The notes: generated by a model not told the origin, from the sequence alone. Positions 25,518-35,423 are shown, numbered from the stretch's first letter. The stretch: 64,000 nt of DNA from Flavobacterium ovatum (GCF_040703125.1 NZ_CP160035.1:2693001-2757000), one strand, 5' to 3'. Made by a program: numbers and translations.

Positions 25518-27167
25518 TTACGGTCTCACAGACTTAACAGCGATGTAAAAATTGTCGTAATAAACCGTTCCTGCACCTGGATTTAATTGAATATAAAAGG
25601 ATTGACCAGCTGCATCTGAGGTAGGTACATAATCGATTTCGTAGGTTTTCCATTGATCATTATCTGCAGCATTATAGGTAGAACTAGGTCCATTTATTTG
25701 TACTTGCGGATAAATTAAAAATATTTTATCCCCACTCACGGATCCTCCTGATTTTACAAAACGGCTGTAACGAATGGTATAAGTAGTTCCTGCAACAAGA
25801 TTAAAAACTTTTGAAGTTCCGTTTCCTGAGCTCTGAAAACGTGCTCTTTCTACTCCTTGCGCAACTGCTTTTATACTTGATGATCCTGTTAGCTTTTGCT
25901 CTGTCGAATAAGATATTGTCCCGCTGTTATTATTACTTGCTACCCAAGTTGCACCAAAAACATCTTCAAAACCACCAGCTGCTGTTCCTAAAAAGTTCAG
26001 ATCATAATTAACAACTGCTTTATCTGTAAAGGCTACTAAATTTCTTTCATCCGAAGATTTTATACTTCCAGCTGCATAAGAAATAGTCACTACATCTGCA
26101 GGGTACAATTTACCAATTACTTTAATATCTAATATTGATTCATTAGTTGCATTTTGTGTAACCGAATTAATCGGGAAACTTATACCGTTTACTTTTACAG
26201 TAAAAAAGCTTTTTTGATCTGCAAATCCAGGTTCAATATCGGCACTCAATGGAAGTTGAATTGTTCCATCAACAAGTGTTTTTATCGATCCTGCTTGTAC
26301 AAAGGGTTGATCAGAAGGACCTACCCTAAACTGAATTGGAATTTCATAGATTGTAGAACTACCGGGTACATTTTCTGTAGCTGCTCTCGATGCTGTTAAC
26401 GTCGCGCTGAAAGTTCCTAGTTTTTTGAAAATGATAGATGCTATTTCCAGTTGAGAACTCACAATTACAGCTCCAGTAGCAATGTTTGTAATTTTCCAAG
26501 TACGACCAGTAGGTCTTGAAGTATTAGGTACTAATGCACTTAGATCTTTGAACTCCAATTTCTCACCTGCTTTTAAATCTATAAAAGCGCCAACTTGCTT
26601 GTGGTCAATAATAGTTCCATTTTGTGAAATACTTAAATCTGGAACAACAAGATCATAAACATCTACAATGATATCTATTTCAAGAACGTATTTTCCAGCC
26701 CATTGACCTTCAGTTTGTAACACAGCGACCACATCACCACCCGGATTATTTGCATAGATACTTGCTGGTCCTCTTCTAAAGGTTACAGGTTCGTTAAAAA
26801 CATTAAACATTTTAACTTTTGAGGTAATGTTTCCTTTTTTGAATAATACATTTATTGTTTTCTCCTCTGTCTTTGTTTGTCCAGGATTAGCAATCAGGTG
26901 GTCATATGTTTTTGCACCTTGAGGAATTGGTCCTTTTAAGAATTCATTTCCTTCTTCTATTTCCCAAGTATGGTATATAGCCCCTTGTGAAACATCTTGA
27001 AAAGTTTCATAGGAACCATAAACTGCTGTTTTATTATCTCCTTTTCCATAAGTACTGTAAAATCCAGCATCAGAATAGGTACTTGGCACTACATAATCTT
27101 GATTACCACAACCTACTGCAACGAATACAAGCAGTATGGGTGCTATTATTTTTATTATTTTTTTCAT
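25518..27167 (-). CDS. Surface glycan-binding lipoprotein (SusE/F position)
   Basis: A 549-residue lipoprotein (lipobox FVAVGC, Cys at 20). It is built of several Ig/PKD-like beta domains (GDVVAVLQTEGQWAGKY, AFIDLKAGEKLEFKDL) and a C-terminal ~150-residue jelly roll that looks like a carbohydrate-binding module (LTGSSSIKAVAQGVERA, WKTYEIDYVP, VYYDNFYI). It is the third gene of the SusC-SusD unit, 41 bases after SusD, the place of surface glycan-binding proteins in such loci. It probably captures the polymer at the cell surface for the SusCD importer. No catalytic residues are evident. Confidence 0.8.
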   Translation of the reverse strand: MKKIIKIIAPILLVFVAVGCGNQDYVVPSTYSDAGFYSTYGKGDNKTAVYGSYETFQDVSQGAIYHTWEIEEGNEFLKGPIPQGAKTYDHLIANPGQTKTEEKTINVLFKKGNITSKVKMFNVFNEPVTFRRGPASIYANNPGGDVVAVLQTEGQWAGKYVLEIDIIVDVYDLVVPDLSISQNGTIIDHKQVGAFIDLKAGEKLEFKDLSALVPNTSRPTGRTWKITNIATGAVIVSSQLEIASIIFKKLGTFSATLTASRAATENVPGSSTIYEIPIQFRVGPSDQPFVQAGSIKTLVDGTIQLPLSADIEPGFADQKSFFTVKVNGISFPINSVTQNATNESILDIKVIGKLYPADVVTISYAAGSIKSSDERNLVAFTDKAVVNYDLNFLGTAAGGFEDVFGATWVASNNNSGTISYSTEQKLTGSSSIKAVAQGVERARFQSSGNGTSKVFNLVAGTTYTIRYSRFVKSGGSVSGDKIFLIYPQVQINGPSSTYNAADNDQWKTYEIDYVPTSDAAGQSFYIQLNPGAGTVYYDNFYIAVKSVRP

Positions 27168-27208
27168 GACTTTGTGTTTTTTTTTGAACGTTTTTTCACA
27201 ACAAATCC

Positions 27209-29014
27209 TTATTTATAAAGACTTGAATTGGCATTGATTTCAGAAAGTGGGATAGGTAAATATCCATGTCTTTCGGCATCATAATTTGCAGCCGCTAGTA
27301 CGAATTCATTTAATTCTGGCTCAGCAATTCTTTGATTTACTGCATTGGCATCTGGAATATCACCCGTGTCATAAACTACACATCTAAAACGGATAGGGTG
27401 TGTACCATTAGTATTAGCTTTTAAATTATAGTTATCATATCTCAAAGTAGAAAGATATTGAAAACGTTGTTTTGTTATTCCCCATCGTCTTAAATCCAGT
27501 AATCTATTGTCTCCACCTTCAAAAGCTAGTTCTAGTGGTCTCTCAGTATGTCTTAAGTGCTCAGTAAGTGTAGTCTTCGTATAAACTATTTCGTCAAAAG
27601 AAGTTTTACCATCATTAAACTCAGAATTAGCAGGGTTTGTTGCGCTACCTAATAAAACTACATGCGAACGTTTTCTAACCTTATTAATATATTTTGTTGC
27701 TTCACCAAGATTACTAGATTCAATCATACATTCTGCATACATTAAGAATACATCGGCCAAACGAATCAATCGTACATTAACTCCTGATCTACCTCTAATT
27801 CCTGAAGCAGTGTTTGTTTCATCTTTGGTTTGAATATCCCAGTTGGTATATTTTCTCCAATACGATATGTGTTGTTTATCAAATTTAGCTAATTCTGCAG
27901 TTGTATTAGCCCCATAATAACCAAAATCGGGATTAGTATCATCTGCTAGAGCAATAGAATAGGAAGCTCTTTCGCTATACCTTCTATTTTTGATAACACC
28001 ATAAACATCTGTAAGTCCAGTATTTTTTGGATCCAACATATCAACAGGGTCTTTTTTATACTTCATAATTACCCAGGTAGCTGGAAACGACCCATTCCAT
28101 CCTCCAGCACCAATTTGTTGTCCTAATTGACTAGAAAGCAATTGATCATTATTAGTTTGATCTGCTTTTAAAGTAGCCGTGTAATTCACTTCCAAAATTG
28201 ATTCTTTATTGAATTCATCTTGGGTAGTAAAATTACTTCCAATGTTTGGCATCAATTCATACCCATAATTATCAATAACACTTTTAAAATAAGTTGCCGC
28301 TTTTGTAAAATTGCCCTCATATAAGTAACTTTTACCCAATAGAGCTTCACAAGCACCAGCTGAAAATCTTCCTGCAGGAGCATTATCTGCTAAAGGAACT
28401 TCCAACAATTTTTCTTTAGCGATTTCTAAGTCATCTCTATAGAATTTTAGAACTGCATCAGAAGAAGATAATGGTTTTTGATACTGTGTTTTGTCTTTTG
28501 GCACAAAATCAAAAAGGACAACAGATCCTTTGTTGAATGAATTGTGTAGCATAAAATAATACCATCCTCTTAATGCTCTTGCTTCTGCATAAATTCTTAA
28601 CGCTACTAATTCACTATCTGCATTAGCAAACGTACCTTTTAATCTATCATAAGCTTCGATTACTTGATTTGCTCTAAAAACTCCTTGATACAGCGCAGAC
28701 CATTTGTTGTCTGGCAACTTACTTGTATTATTAAAAAGCTGCTCGTAGTATTCAAATTGTCCATTTAATGGTCTCAAATAACTAGGATATGCAATATCAC
28801 TTCTTTCGTTTTCACTGGTCATATAAACACAATTCTCATCTTTAAAGGAATGATAAACAGCATTTAGTCCACTTTCTAGGTCACCTGTAGTTTTCCAAAA
28901 TTCACTTGCAGGAAGTGCATTGGGATTTTTTTGATCTAAAAAATCATCTTGACAAGAGTTAAGCACTAGTGCCAACCCAAGTAAAATAATTAATCTATTT
29001 TTTATATTTTTCAT
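27209..29014 (-). CDS. SusD-family nutrient-binding outer-membrane lipoprotein
   Basis: A 601-residue SusD/RagB lipoprotein (lipobox LVLNSC, Cys at 21). Family features are an N-terminal TPR-like helical core (LNAVYHSF, ALRIYAEARALRGWYYFMLH), the C-terminal RLADVFLMYAEC segment, and ERPLELAFEGGDNRLLDLRRWG. SusD forms the lid over the SusC barrel and binds oligosaccharides at the cell surface. It follows SusC by 43 bases in the same unit. The specificity cannot be read directly; the locus suggests sulfated oligogalactans. Confidence 0.93.
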   Translation of the reverse strand: MKNIKNRLIILLGLALVLNSCQDDFLDQKNPNALPASEFWKTTGDLESGLNAVYHSFKDENCVYMTSENERSDIAYPSYLRPLNGQFEYYEQLFNNTSKLPDNKWSALYQGVFRANQVIEAYDRLKGTFANADSELVALRIYAEARALRGWYYFMLHNSFNKGSVVLFDFVPKDKTQYQKPLSSSDAVLKFYRDDLEIAKEKLLEVPLADNAPAGRFSAGACEALLGKSYLYEGNFTKAATYFKSVIDNYGYELMPNIGSNFTTQDEFNKESILEVNYTATLKADQTNNDQLLSSQLGQQIGAGGWNGSFPATWVIMKYKKDPVDMLDPKNTGLTDVYGVIKNRRYSERASYSIALADDTNPDFGYYGANTTAELAKFDKQHISYWRKYTNWDIQTKDETNTASGIRGRSGVNVRLIRLADVFLMYAECMIESSNLGEATKYINKVRKRSHVVLLGSATNPANSEFNDGKTSFDEIVYTKTTLTEHLRHTERPLELAFEGGDNRLLDLRRWGITKQRFQYLSTLRYDNYNLKANTNGTHPIRFRCVVYDTGDIPDANAVNQRIAEPELNEFVLAAANYDAERHGYLPIPLSEINANSSLYK

Positions 29015-29057
29015 CTGATTGTATTATTTATGAAACTTAGTAATTAGTTATCTTCTC

Positions 29058-32000
29058 TTAAAATTGAAGCTGAAGTCCACCGTTAAATTGTGATACCGTT
29101 GGGTAATTACCTCTATCTAAACCTCTTGTACTTAAACCATTATTACCAACTTCAGGATCATAACCAGTATATCTAGTTAAAGTTAATGGATTTTGTGCTG
29201 TTACATAAAAACGCACCTTACTAAAAGCGGTTTGACTTAATGTCTTTTTAGGAATTGAATATCCAAAAGTTAAATTTTTCAATCTAATATAAGATCCATC
29301 TTCTAAGTAGTAATCAGAGTTTCCTCTATAACTATTTGTATTTACACCTCTATTAGCAGGAACCTCTGTATTGGTATTTTGAGGACTCCAAGCATAAAGT
29401 ATATCTTGATGTGTTAATGATTGATAAGCATAAGCTTTTGTACCATTCATTACTTTTGAACCCGAAACACCATACCATTGCATAGATAAATCAAAATTTC
29501 TGTAATCTAATGAAAGATTGAAACCCATCTCAAAATCAGGTAAGGCACTACCAAAATAGCGTCTATCTGCTTCGGTGATATATCCATCTCCTTTATCAGC
29601 AACACCATCATTGTCAGTATCAATAGTTGGTTGATCAACATATCTTAAATCACCTAGCTTAACATTTGCATTAGGAACTAGTGCCTTATACTCATCTAAC
29701 TCTGCTTGATTTTTAATTACTCCGTAAGAATCTAATAAGAAATAAGCACCTGCTTCATAACCCGGTGTAATAACTGTTACCAAATCATTATTGTTGGATC
29801 TATTACTGATGTAGCTATTATCAAGATTAATAAATGGATTTTCTGGAGGTGTGTGTGTAACTGTATTTTGGTTTTTAGTATACGTAAGTCCTACATTAAT
29901 TTTCATTTTTTTGGCATTGAACTTATAATTAAGCGCATGCTCTATTCCGACATTTTTCATACTACCAATATTGAATACAACATCTCTGTTCGATCCAGAT
30001 ACACCTGCAGAAGGAGGTAATACAATACCAAATAATAGATTTTCTTTCTTACTTTGATAAATATCTGTAGTTAAGGTAAGTTTGTTTTTGAAGAAACTCA
30101 TATCATAACCAAAATTAAATTCTTTTGAAGTTTCCCAACCCACTTCTTTATTTGCATACTCTAACTGAGTGGTACCATAAGCAATTGATTGACTGTTTCC
30201 AGTACCGAAGAAGTAATCTTGAGTTGGAGAAACAGTTGATTGATACGTATATTTAGAAAAACGATCGTTTCCTGTCGCACCATAACTTGCTCTAAATTTG
30301 AAATTATTGACTATATCTTTATACTTTTTCCAAAAATCTTCGTCAGACACATTCCATCCCACAGAAACCGATGGAAAATAACCAACTCTACTATCAGATG
30401 CAAATTGTGACGAAGCATCTCTACGCAAACTTGAGCTAAACAAGTACTTCCCTTTGTAGTTATACTGTACTCTACCCAAGAAACCAACAAGTGTAGCAGT
30501 GTAATCATTATTGCTTGAACCTACAATTGCACTACCAATATAATTATCTAAAGTAGTAATTAGCGGATTTGCATTTTGTTGTTTAGTTGCATAAAAACTA
30601 GAAAACTCTGTTATCTCAGAAGATGCTACTAATACAACACTTAAGTTATGTTGTCCAAAAGCTTTTTTATAATTGGTAATAAATTCTCCTGTTAACTTAG
30701 AATAAGTATCACTAGTAGTTGTGTTTGAAGAAATTGGATTTTCAGGAACTAATTCTCCATTACTTCTATAAACATCCAATTTTGGAATAATTCTAATTCT
30801 TTTAAAATCATTAAAAGTAGCACCTCCACGAGCGGTAAAACTTAAATTTTTTGTTAACTTATATTCGGCTTGGATGTTTCCAATACTACTGTTTCCGTTT
30901 TTATTATCCTGAATTTTAAGGTTTCTAGCTACAGACGCTAGTCTTTCTCCTTCAACTCCATCATCAACACCTGCGATTAGTTCAACTCCAGGCTCCAATG
31001 ATTGTTGGTAGGCATGGTATCTTAATATTTGTAAATTAAGACCATTGTTTCCTACTTGCTGCTCGTCTCTTCTAAAACTTACTCCAGTATTAATTTTCCA
31101 TTTTCCTTTAGTAAAAGCAGTATTAGAACGAATATTAAAACGAGTAAATCCTGAATTAATTAAAACTCCATCTTGCTTGAACAAACTAGAGTTAAGACTG
31201 TATGTCAAATCTTCTTTACCCCCAGAAACGTTTACGCTATGATTCTGAATAGGAGCATTATTTTGTAAAATTGTTTCAGACATATTGGTGTTGTTAGACA
31301 ACTGCGACTTATTTCTTTCAATATTATTAGCAATACTTCCAAATATATTTGCAGGATTTGCTGCTTCATTTTGAATCAATTGTACATATGATTCTTGTTC
31401 TGGCGAAAGAAAGTGGTTCTTTGAAGTAATCTTTTGGATTCCATACTCACTATTCACACGAATAGCCATGGTGCCTTTTTTACCTTGTTTAGTCGTAATT
31501 AAGATAACTCCACCCGCAGCACGAACACCATAAATAGAAGCAGAAGAAACGTCTTTTAACACTTCTACAGATTCGATTTCGCTATTACTCAAACCAGGAT
31601 CACTGTCAAATGGAATACCATCAACAACAAATAAAGGCTTGTTTTGTCCTTCTAATACCGAACTAAAACCACGAATAACAATGTTTGAATTCGACCCCGG
31701 ATTACCTCCACTCGATACAACATTCAATCCAGCAACCTGTCCTTGTAAAGCATTACCCAAATCAGAGGTAGTTTGTCTAACAAGATCTTCTGCAGTAATC
31801 TTTGTAACAGCTCCAGTAACTTCTTTTTTCTTTTGTGTACCGTAACCTACAATAACAATATCATCAAGTTCGTTAATAGTTGTTTTTAAATCAATATTTA
31901 CTGTAGTTCTGCTATTTAATTTAGCATTTTGAGTAACAAAACCGATATAACTAAAGCTTAATATATCAGTCTCTTTTGCTTGGATTTTGTAATTTCCGTC

Positions 32001-32195
32001 AAAGTCTGTAATAGCACTTTTACCATTAGGTCCCTTGATAATTACACTCACCCCAGGTAAAGGACCTCCGTCGCCGGTTACCTTTCCTGTTACCAATTGG
32101 ACTTTCTGTGCTTGGACAACTCCAAAACAAAATAATAACAACATTGTTATTGTTTTAGATTTGAGTTTCCAATTCATTAGTAAATTGAATTTCAT
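29058..32195 (-). CDS. SusC-family TonB-dependent oligosaccharide transporter
   Basis: A 1045-residue outer-membrane importer. It has a signal peptide to about residue 29, a carboxypeptidase-regulatory-like domain (VTGKVTGDGGPLPGVSVIIK), a plug with the family stretch VDGIPFDSDPGLSNSEIESV, and a 22-strand barrel ending in GLQLQF. The TonB-box region is DDIVIVGYGTQKKKEVTG. It imports oligosaccharides with SusD. It is the first gene of the proximal unit, 30 bases from a -7 box at 32225. An internal ATG at 32177 is a possible alternative start. Confidence 0.94.
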   Translation of the reverse strand: MKFNLLMNWKLKSKTITMLLLFCFGVVQAQKVQLVTGKVTGDGGPLPGVSVIIKGPNGKSAITDFDGNYKIQAKETDILSFSYIGFVTQNAKLNSRTTVNIDLKTTINELDDIVIVGYGTQKKKEVTGAVTKITAEDLVRQTTSDLGNALQGQVAGLNVVSSGGNPGSNSNIVIRGFSSVLEGQNKPLFVVDGIPFDSDPGLSNSEIESVEVLKDVSSASIYGVRAAGGVILITTKQGKKGTMAIRVNSEYGIQKITSKNHFLSPEQESYVQLIQNEAANPANIFGSIANNIERNKSQLSNNTNMSETILQNNAPIQNHSVNVSGGKEDLTYSLNSSLFKQDGVLINSGFTRFNIRSNTAFTKGKWKINTGVSFRRDEQQVGNNGLNLQILRYHAYQQSLEPGVELIAGVDDGVEGERLASVARNLKIQDNKNGNSSIGNIQAEYKLTKNLSFTARGGATFNDFKRIRIIPKLDVYRSNGELVPENPISSNTTTSDTYSKLTGEFITNYKKAFGQHNLSVVLVASSEITEFSSFYATKQQNANPLITTLDNYIGSAIVGSSNNDYTATLVGFLGRVQYNYKGKYLFSSSLRRDASSQFASDSRVGYFPSVSVGWNVSDEDFWKKYKDIVNNFKFRASYGATGNDRFSKYTYQSTVSPTQDYFFGTGNSQSIAYGTTQLEYANKEVGWETSKEFNFGYDMSFFKNKLTLTTDIYQSKKENLLFGIVLPPSAGVSGSNRDVVFNIGSMKNVGIEHALNYKFNAKKMKINVGLTYTKNQNTVTHTPPENPFINLDNSYISNRSNNNDLVTVITPGYEAGAYFLLDSYGVIKNQAELDEYKALVPNANVKLGDLRYVDQPTIDTDNDGVADKGDGYITEADRRYFGSALPDFEMGFNLSLDYRNFDLSMQWYGVSGSKVMNGTKAYAYQSLTHQDILYAWSPQNTNTEVPANRGVNTNSYRGNSDYYLEDGSYIRLKNLTFGYSIPKKTLSQTAFSKVRFYVTAQNPLTLTRYTGYDPEVGNNGLSTRGLDRGNYPTVSQFNGGLQLQF

Positions 32196-32224
32196 AATTG
32201 TTTGGTTATTTAAAGTTTAGATTA

Positions 32225-32290
32225 CAAAGGTTTAAATTATATAGGTTTCACAGGGGAACATATGTTTTTAAAACTGTAACATATGTGCGT
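32225..32290 (-). promoter_or_regulatory. HTCS-type promoter of susC
   Basis: AACATATGT occurs twice, at 32257-32265 and 32278-32286: an exact 9-base direct repeat with a 21-base period. A -7-like box (AACCTTTG on the minus strand, plus-strand 32225-32232) lies 24 bases from the first repeat. This is the cleanest copy of the locus element and the natural target of the AraC domain of the hybrid regulator at 41666. Confidence 0.7.
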
Positions 32291-32612
32291 TTATGTTAAA
32301 TTCAGTTAATTTATGATAAAATTATCTTTATTATTAGAGATTTTTTATTAAAATAAATTTTAAATTTAATTGCTACTTTTATAAGTAAACGGAGTCATTG
32401 ATAATAAATTTACTAATTTTTTCCTCTTTATTATTCATAACATAGTTAATTCCTATAATATTTATAGAGAGTTGTAGGAAACTATAGAATATGTATTGAC
32501 TACGCTAGTACTGAGAGAATTATTCTAACTATTATTTTACAGTTATCTAGTATTATATAGTCACAAGTAGAAAATTTTTCTATACAACAAGCTAATAATT
32601 TGTATTAAACAA
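32291..32612. other. AT-rich intergenic stretch, nothing recognised
   Basis: About 320 AT-rich bases between the susC control region and the terminator of the catabolic operon. No ORF, repeat or obvious RNA was recognised in it. Confidence 0.6.
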
Positions 32613-32648
32613 AAAAACGCTACACAAAATGAATTGTAGTAACGTTTT
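32613..32648 (-). terminator. Terminator of the L-sugar catabolic operon
   Basis: Imperfect hairpin AACGTTACTACA..TGTAGCGTT on the minus strand, followed by seven T, 26 bases past the mutarotase stop. Confidence 0.75.
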
Positions 32649-32674
32649 CTTTGTTAATTATTATAATTAAAAGC

Positions 32675-33019
32675 TTATACCAATTGAAAAACTTTTTCTA
32701 AGGTAATCCATTTTTCACCATCTTTAGCCCAAGGCAATTCTTGTTGGTAATTCCACATTAGTTTTTCCCATTCTTGCACTTTTGGGTTTTCGGCATCCAT
32801 TTTTGATTTTTGAACTGGGTCGAAAGTTTCATCGACTTCCATAATCATAAACATTCTATTACCTGTTAAGTAAATTTGCATATCAACAATACCAGCATCT
32901 TTGATACTTTTTGTGATTTCTGGCCAAGCCTTACCTGCGGCATGGTATTCTTTGTATTCAGCGATTAATTTGGAATCATCTTTTAAATCACATGAAAAAC
33001 AATATCTTTTTGTACTCAT
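32675..33019 (-). CDS. RhaM-family L-sugar mutarotase
   Basis: A 114-residue protein of the L-rhamnose/L-fucose mutarotase family (DUF718), which interconverts sugar anomers. Visible are EYKEYHAAGKAWPEI (His24 region with the WPE motif), MQIYLTGNRMFMIMEVDETF and the C-terminal WEKLMWNYQQELPWA. In E. coli RhaM, as I recall it, the catalytic His and the Trp are separated by three residues; here five lie between them. It is the last gene of the operon, 5 bases after the FucP-type permease, which suggests it equilibrates freshly imported sugar for the 1-dehydrogenase. Confidence 0.85.
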   Translation of the reverse strand: MSTKRYCFSCDLKDDSKLIAEYKEYHAAGKAWPEITKSIKDAGIVDMQIYLTGNRMFMIMEVDETFDPVQKSKMDAENPKVQEWEKLMWNYQQELPWAKDGEKWITLEKVFQLV

Positions 33020-33024
33020 TTTTA

Positions 33025-34347
33025 TTAGTTTTTTGAAAGTTTGTACGTTGAATAACCGTATAAAGTCACAACAGATAAACAGATTAAGGGTAATAAGAAT
33101 GAAAAATTAACCTCAGGAATAAATCCTAAAATTTTTACATCCGAAAAACCAGGACCTCCCCAGTCTAATATTCCTCCTTGTAAAACGGGCATTAATGCAC
33201 CACCTACAATTGCCATAACTAATCCTGCAGATCCAATTTTAGCTTCTTCTCCCATATTTTTCAATGCAATTCCGTAAATTGTAGGAAACATAATTGACAT
33301 AAAAATAGAGATACAAATTAAAGAAATCAATCCAGGAATTCCTTGTAAAACAATCGCACCTGCACAACAAAGCACTCCTCCAATACCAAAAAGCATTAGT
33401 ATTTTGGATGGATTTATTTTTTTCATTAAAGCTGTACCTACCCATCTTCCTGTTAGGAACAATATCATCGCAGTTACATTATAATAAGTAGCTGTCAATT
33501 CTAATCCAAATGTTTGATTGATATTATCAACATATTGAAAAATATAAGTCCAACACATAATTTGAGCACCCACATAAAATGCTTGTGCAACTACACCTAA
33601 TTTATAATTTTTATTAGCAAACAGTTTCGAAAACGATTCTGACAATGACATTTTATCTTCTTGAGGTGTTTTTGGGATTTTTGTAAAAATGATTATCGCT
33701 AATATCACTAGTACTAAAACTCCTAGACCAATATATGGAATACTGATGATTCCTAAATCATTTTCACGAATGGAAGCTACTTCAGTTGAAGACAAAGCAT
33801 TGTATGCTTCGGTTGTATAATCATCAGATTTCAAAGCATTCATTACAAATACTTGCGCCATAATCATTCCACTTAAAGATCCTATTGGGTTAAAAGCTTG
33901 TGCTAAATTCAAACGCTGTGTAGATGTTTCAGGGTCACCTAAAAATAAAATCAAAGGATTTGAAGTAGTTTCCAAAAAAGCTAAACCACAAGTAATAATC
34001 CATAATGAAAGTAGGAAATAGGTAAAGTCTTGATAAGCTGCTGCGGGATAGAACAAAAAAGCACCTGTAGCATATAAAAGTAAACCTACAATGATTCCTG
34101 ATTTATAACTGTATTTTCGAATAAAAAGGGCCGCTGGCATAGCCATGAAAAAATATCCGAAATAGAAAGCGAACTGCACCAAAGAAGCTTGCATGTTTGA
34201 CAACTCCGGCATTACTTTTTTGAAAGCAGAAACCATCGGATTAGTTAAATCATTTGCAATTCCCCACAATGCAAATAAGGAAGTAATAATGATAAAGGGA
34301 AAAAGTAGTTCTTTGCGGACTACTGGTTTATTCACGGTTGTATTCAT
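33025..34347 (-). CDS. fucP: FucP-type L-fucose/L-galactose:H+ symporter
   Basis: A 440-residue MFS permease with 12 predicted membrane helices, of the L-fucose:H+ symporter family. It keeps the two acidic residues important in E. coli FucP: D in ANDLTNPMV (helix 1) and E in LETTSNP (helix 4). E. coli FucP also carries L-galactose, so the family fits either sugar. It lies in the inner membrane and takes up monosaccharide freed in the periplasm by the GH29 enzymes. It is embedded between the dehydrogenase and mutarotase genes with short spacers. Confidence 0.88.
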   Translation of the reverse strand: MNTTVNKPVVRKELLFPFIIITSLFALWGIANDLTNPMVSAFKKVMPELSNMQASLVQFAFYFGYFFMAMPAALFIRKYSYKSGIIVGLLLYATGAFLFYPAAAYQDFTYFLLSLWIITCGLAFLETTSNPLILFLGDPETSTQRLNLAQAFNPIGSLSGMIMAQVFVMNALKSDDYTTEAYNALSSTEVASIRENDLGIISIPYIGLGVLVLVILAIIIFTKIPKTPQEDKMSLSESFSKLFANKNYKLGVVAQAFYVGAQIMCWTYIFQYVDNINQTFGLELTATYYNVTAMILFLTGRWVGTALMKKINPSKILMLFGIGGVLCCAGAIVLQGIPGLISLICISIFMSIMFPTIYGIALKNMGEEAKIGSAGLVMAIVGGALMPVLQGGILDWGGPGFSDVKILGFIPEVNFSFLLPLICLSVVTLYGYSTYKLSKN

Positions 34348-34440
34348 AATTTGTGGTTATAATAGTTATCTGTTGCTATACTAAAAGTTTTCAGTTGATA
34401 AAAACAACAATTAGGTTAAATTATTAGAAATCGTTCTTGT

Positions 34441-35412
34441 TTATTTTTTTAAATTCGTTGAGGCTAATTTAGCAGCAATGATGGTTTCGGTAATTTCATC
34501 AAATATAGATTCCTCTAATTTACCTTCTTCCCAAGCATTAAGTAAATCAACCATTTGTTCTTTTTTACTTGGTCCCACCACTACTCGGTCTGCCTCTTCG
34601 ATAGAGAAGACGTATCTTAATGCTAATCGAGACAATGGGATGTTATTTTTAATAGCTATCTCGTTAATTTTAAGGGCTGTATCTACGTCTAAATTGGTTA
34701 CCCATTCATTATTTGGTCTATCGGTATTATATTCTTCCAATCGTCGTCCTAACAATCCCATGTGTAATGCTGAAGCCGCATAATAAGCAATATTCTCCTT
34801 TTGAATTTGAGGAATATCTCTCTCAAAACCTGACAAGTTGCAAGCATCCATTTTTAGAAATCCCGAAAGCACATCAAAGTTTTTTTTAATCATATGAGGA
34901 TAAAAAGGCTCAGTTGGATTTCCCCCAATTCCTAACATTTTGACAATACCTTCTTTTTTCAAACCGTTCAAGCAATCCATAATTTCATCCATTCTTTCTA
35001 CAGGTACCAAATGTGGCTCGTGTATAAACAATAAATCTATAGTATCTATACCAAGTACATCTAAACTTTCATAAACACTTTTTCTCATGGTTTCTGGAGA
35101 ATAATCAACGATACAATCATCTGCTCGATCTGCTTTTAAGCGTCCGACTTTTGTACTAATGAATGGTTTTTCGCCAGTCCATAATTGCAATGTTTTCCCT
35201 AAAAACTCTTGAGATCTGTTGTAGGACGGGGCTGTGTCAAAAACACGAACTCCATTTTCTAAAGCATACATTAGCGTGCCAACTGCGTCTGATTCCTCAA
35301 TAGGTCTCCACACTCCTCCTAAACCGGAACACCCACAAACGAGACGGCTTTGATTATTAAAAAAATCACTTTTTGTATAATCCCCTTTTATATAAGTCGG
35401 TTTTATTTTCAT
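34441..35412 (-). CDS. Aldo/keto reductase, likely L-galactose 1-dehydrogenase
   Basis: A 323-residue aldo/keto reductase barrel. The catalytic tetrad can be read as D59 and Y64 (VFDTAPSYNRSQ), K88 (ISTKVGR) and H131 (FIHEPH). The sequence style is that of D-threo-aldose/L-fucose/L-galactose 1-dehydrogenases, which oxidise the sugar to its 1,5-lactone with NAD(P)+. The neighbours (lactonase, LgoD-type dehydrogenase, UxaA, UxaB) favour L-galactose as the natural substrate, though such enzymes often also accept L-fucose. It starts 11 bases after the lactonase stop. Confidence 0.8.
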   Translation of the reverse strand: MKIKPTYIKGDYTKSDFFNNQSRLVCGCSGLGGVWRPIEESDAVGTLMYALENGVRVFDTAPSYNRSQEFLGKTLQLWTGEKPFISTKVGRLKADRADDCIVDYSPETMRKSVYESLDVLGIDTIDLLFIHEPHLVPVERMDEIMDCLNGLKKEGIVKMLGIGGNPTEPFYPHMIKKNFDVLSGFLKMDACNLSGFERDIPQIQKENIAYYAASALHMGLLGRRLEEYNTDRPNNEWVTNLDVDTALKINEIAIKNNIPLSRLALRYVFSIEEADRVVVGPSKKEQMVDLLNAWEEGKLEESIFDEITETIIAAKLASTNLKK

Positions 35413-35423
35413 TTTATTTACTA

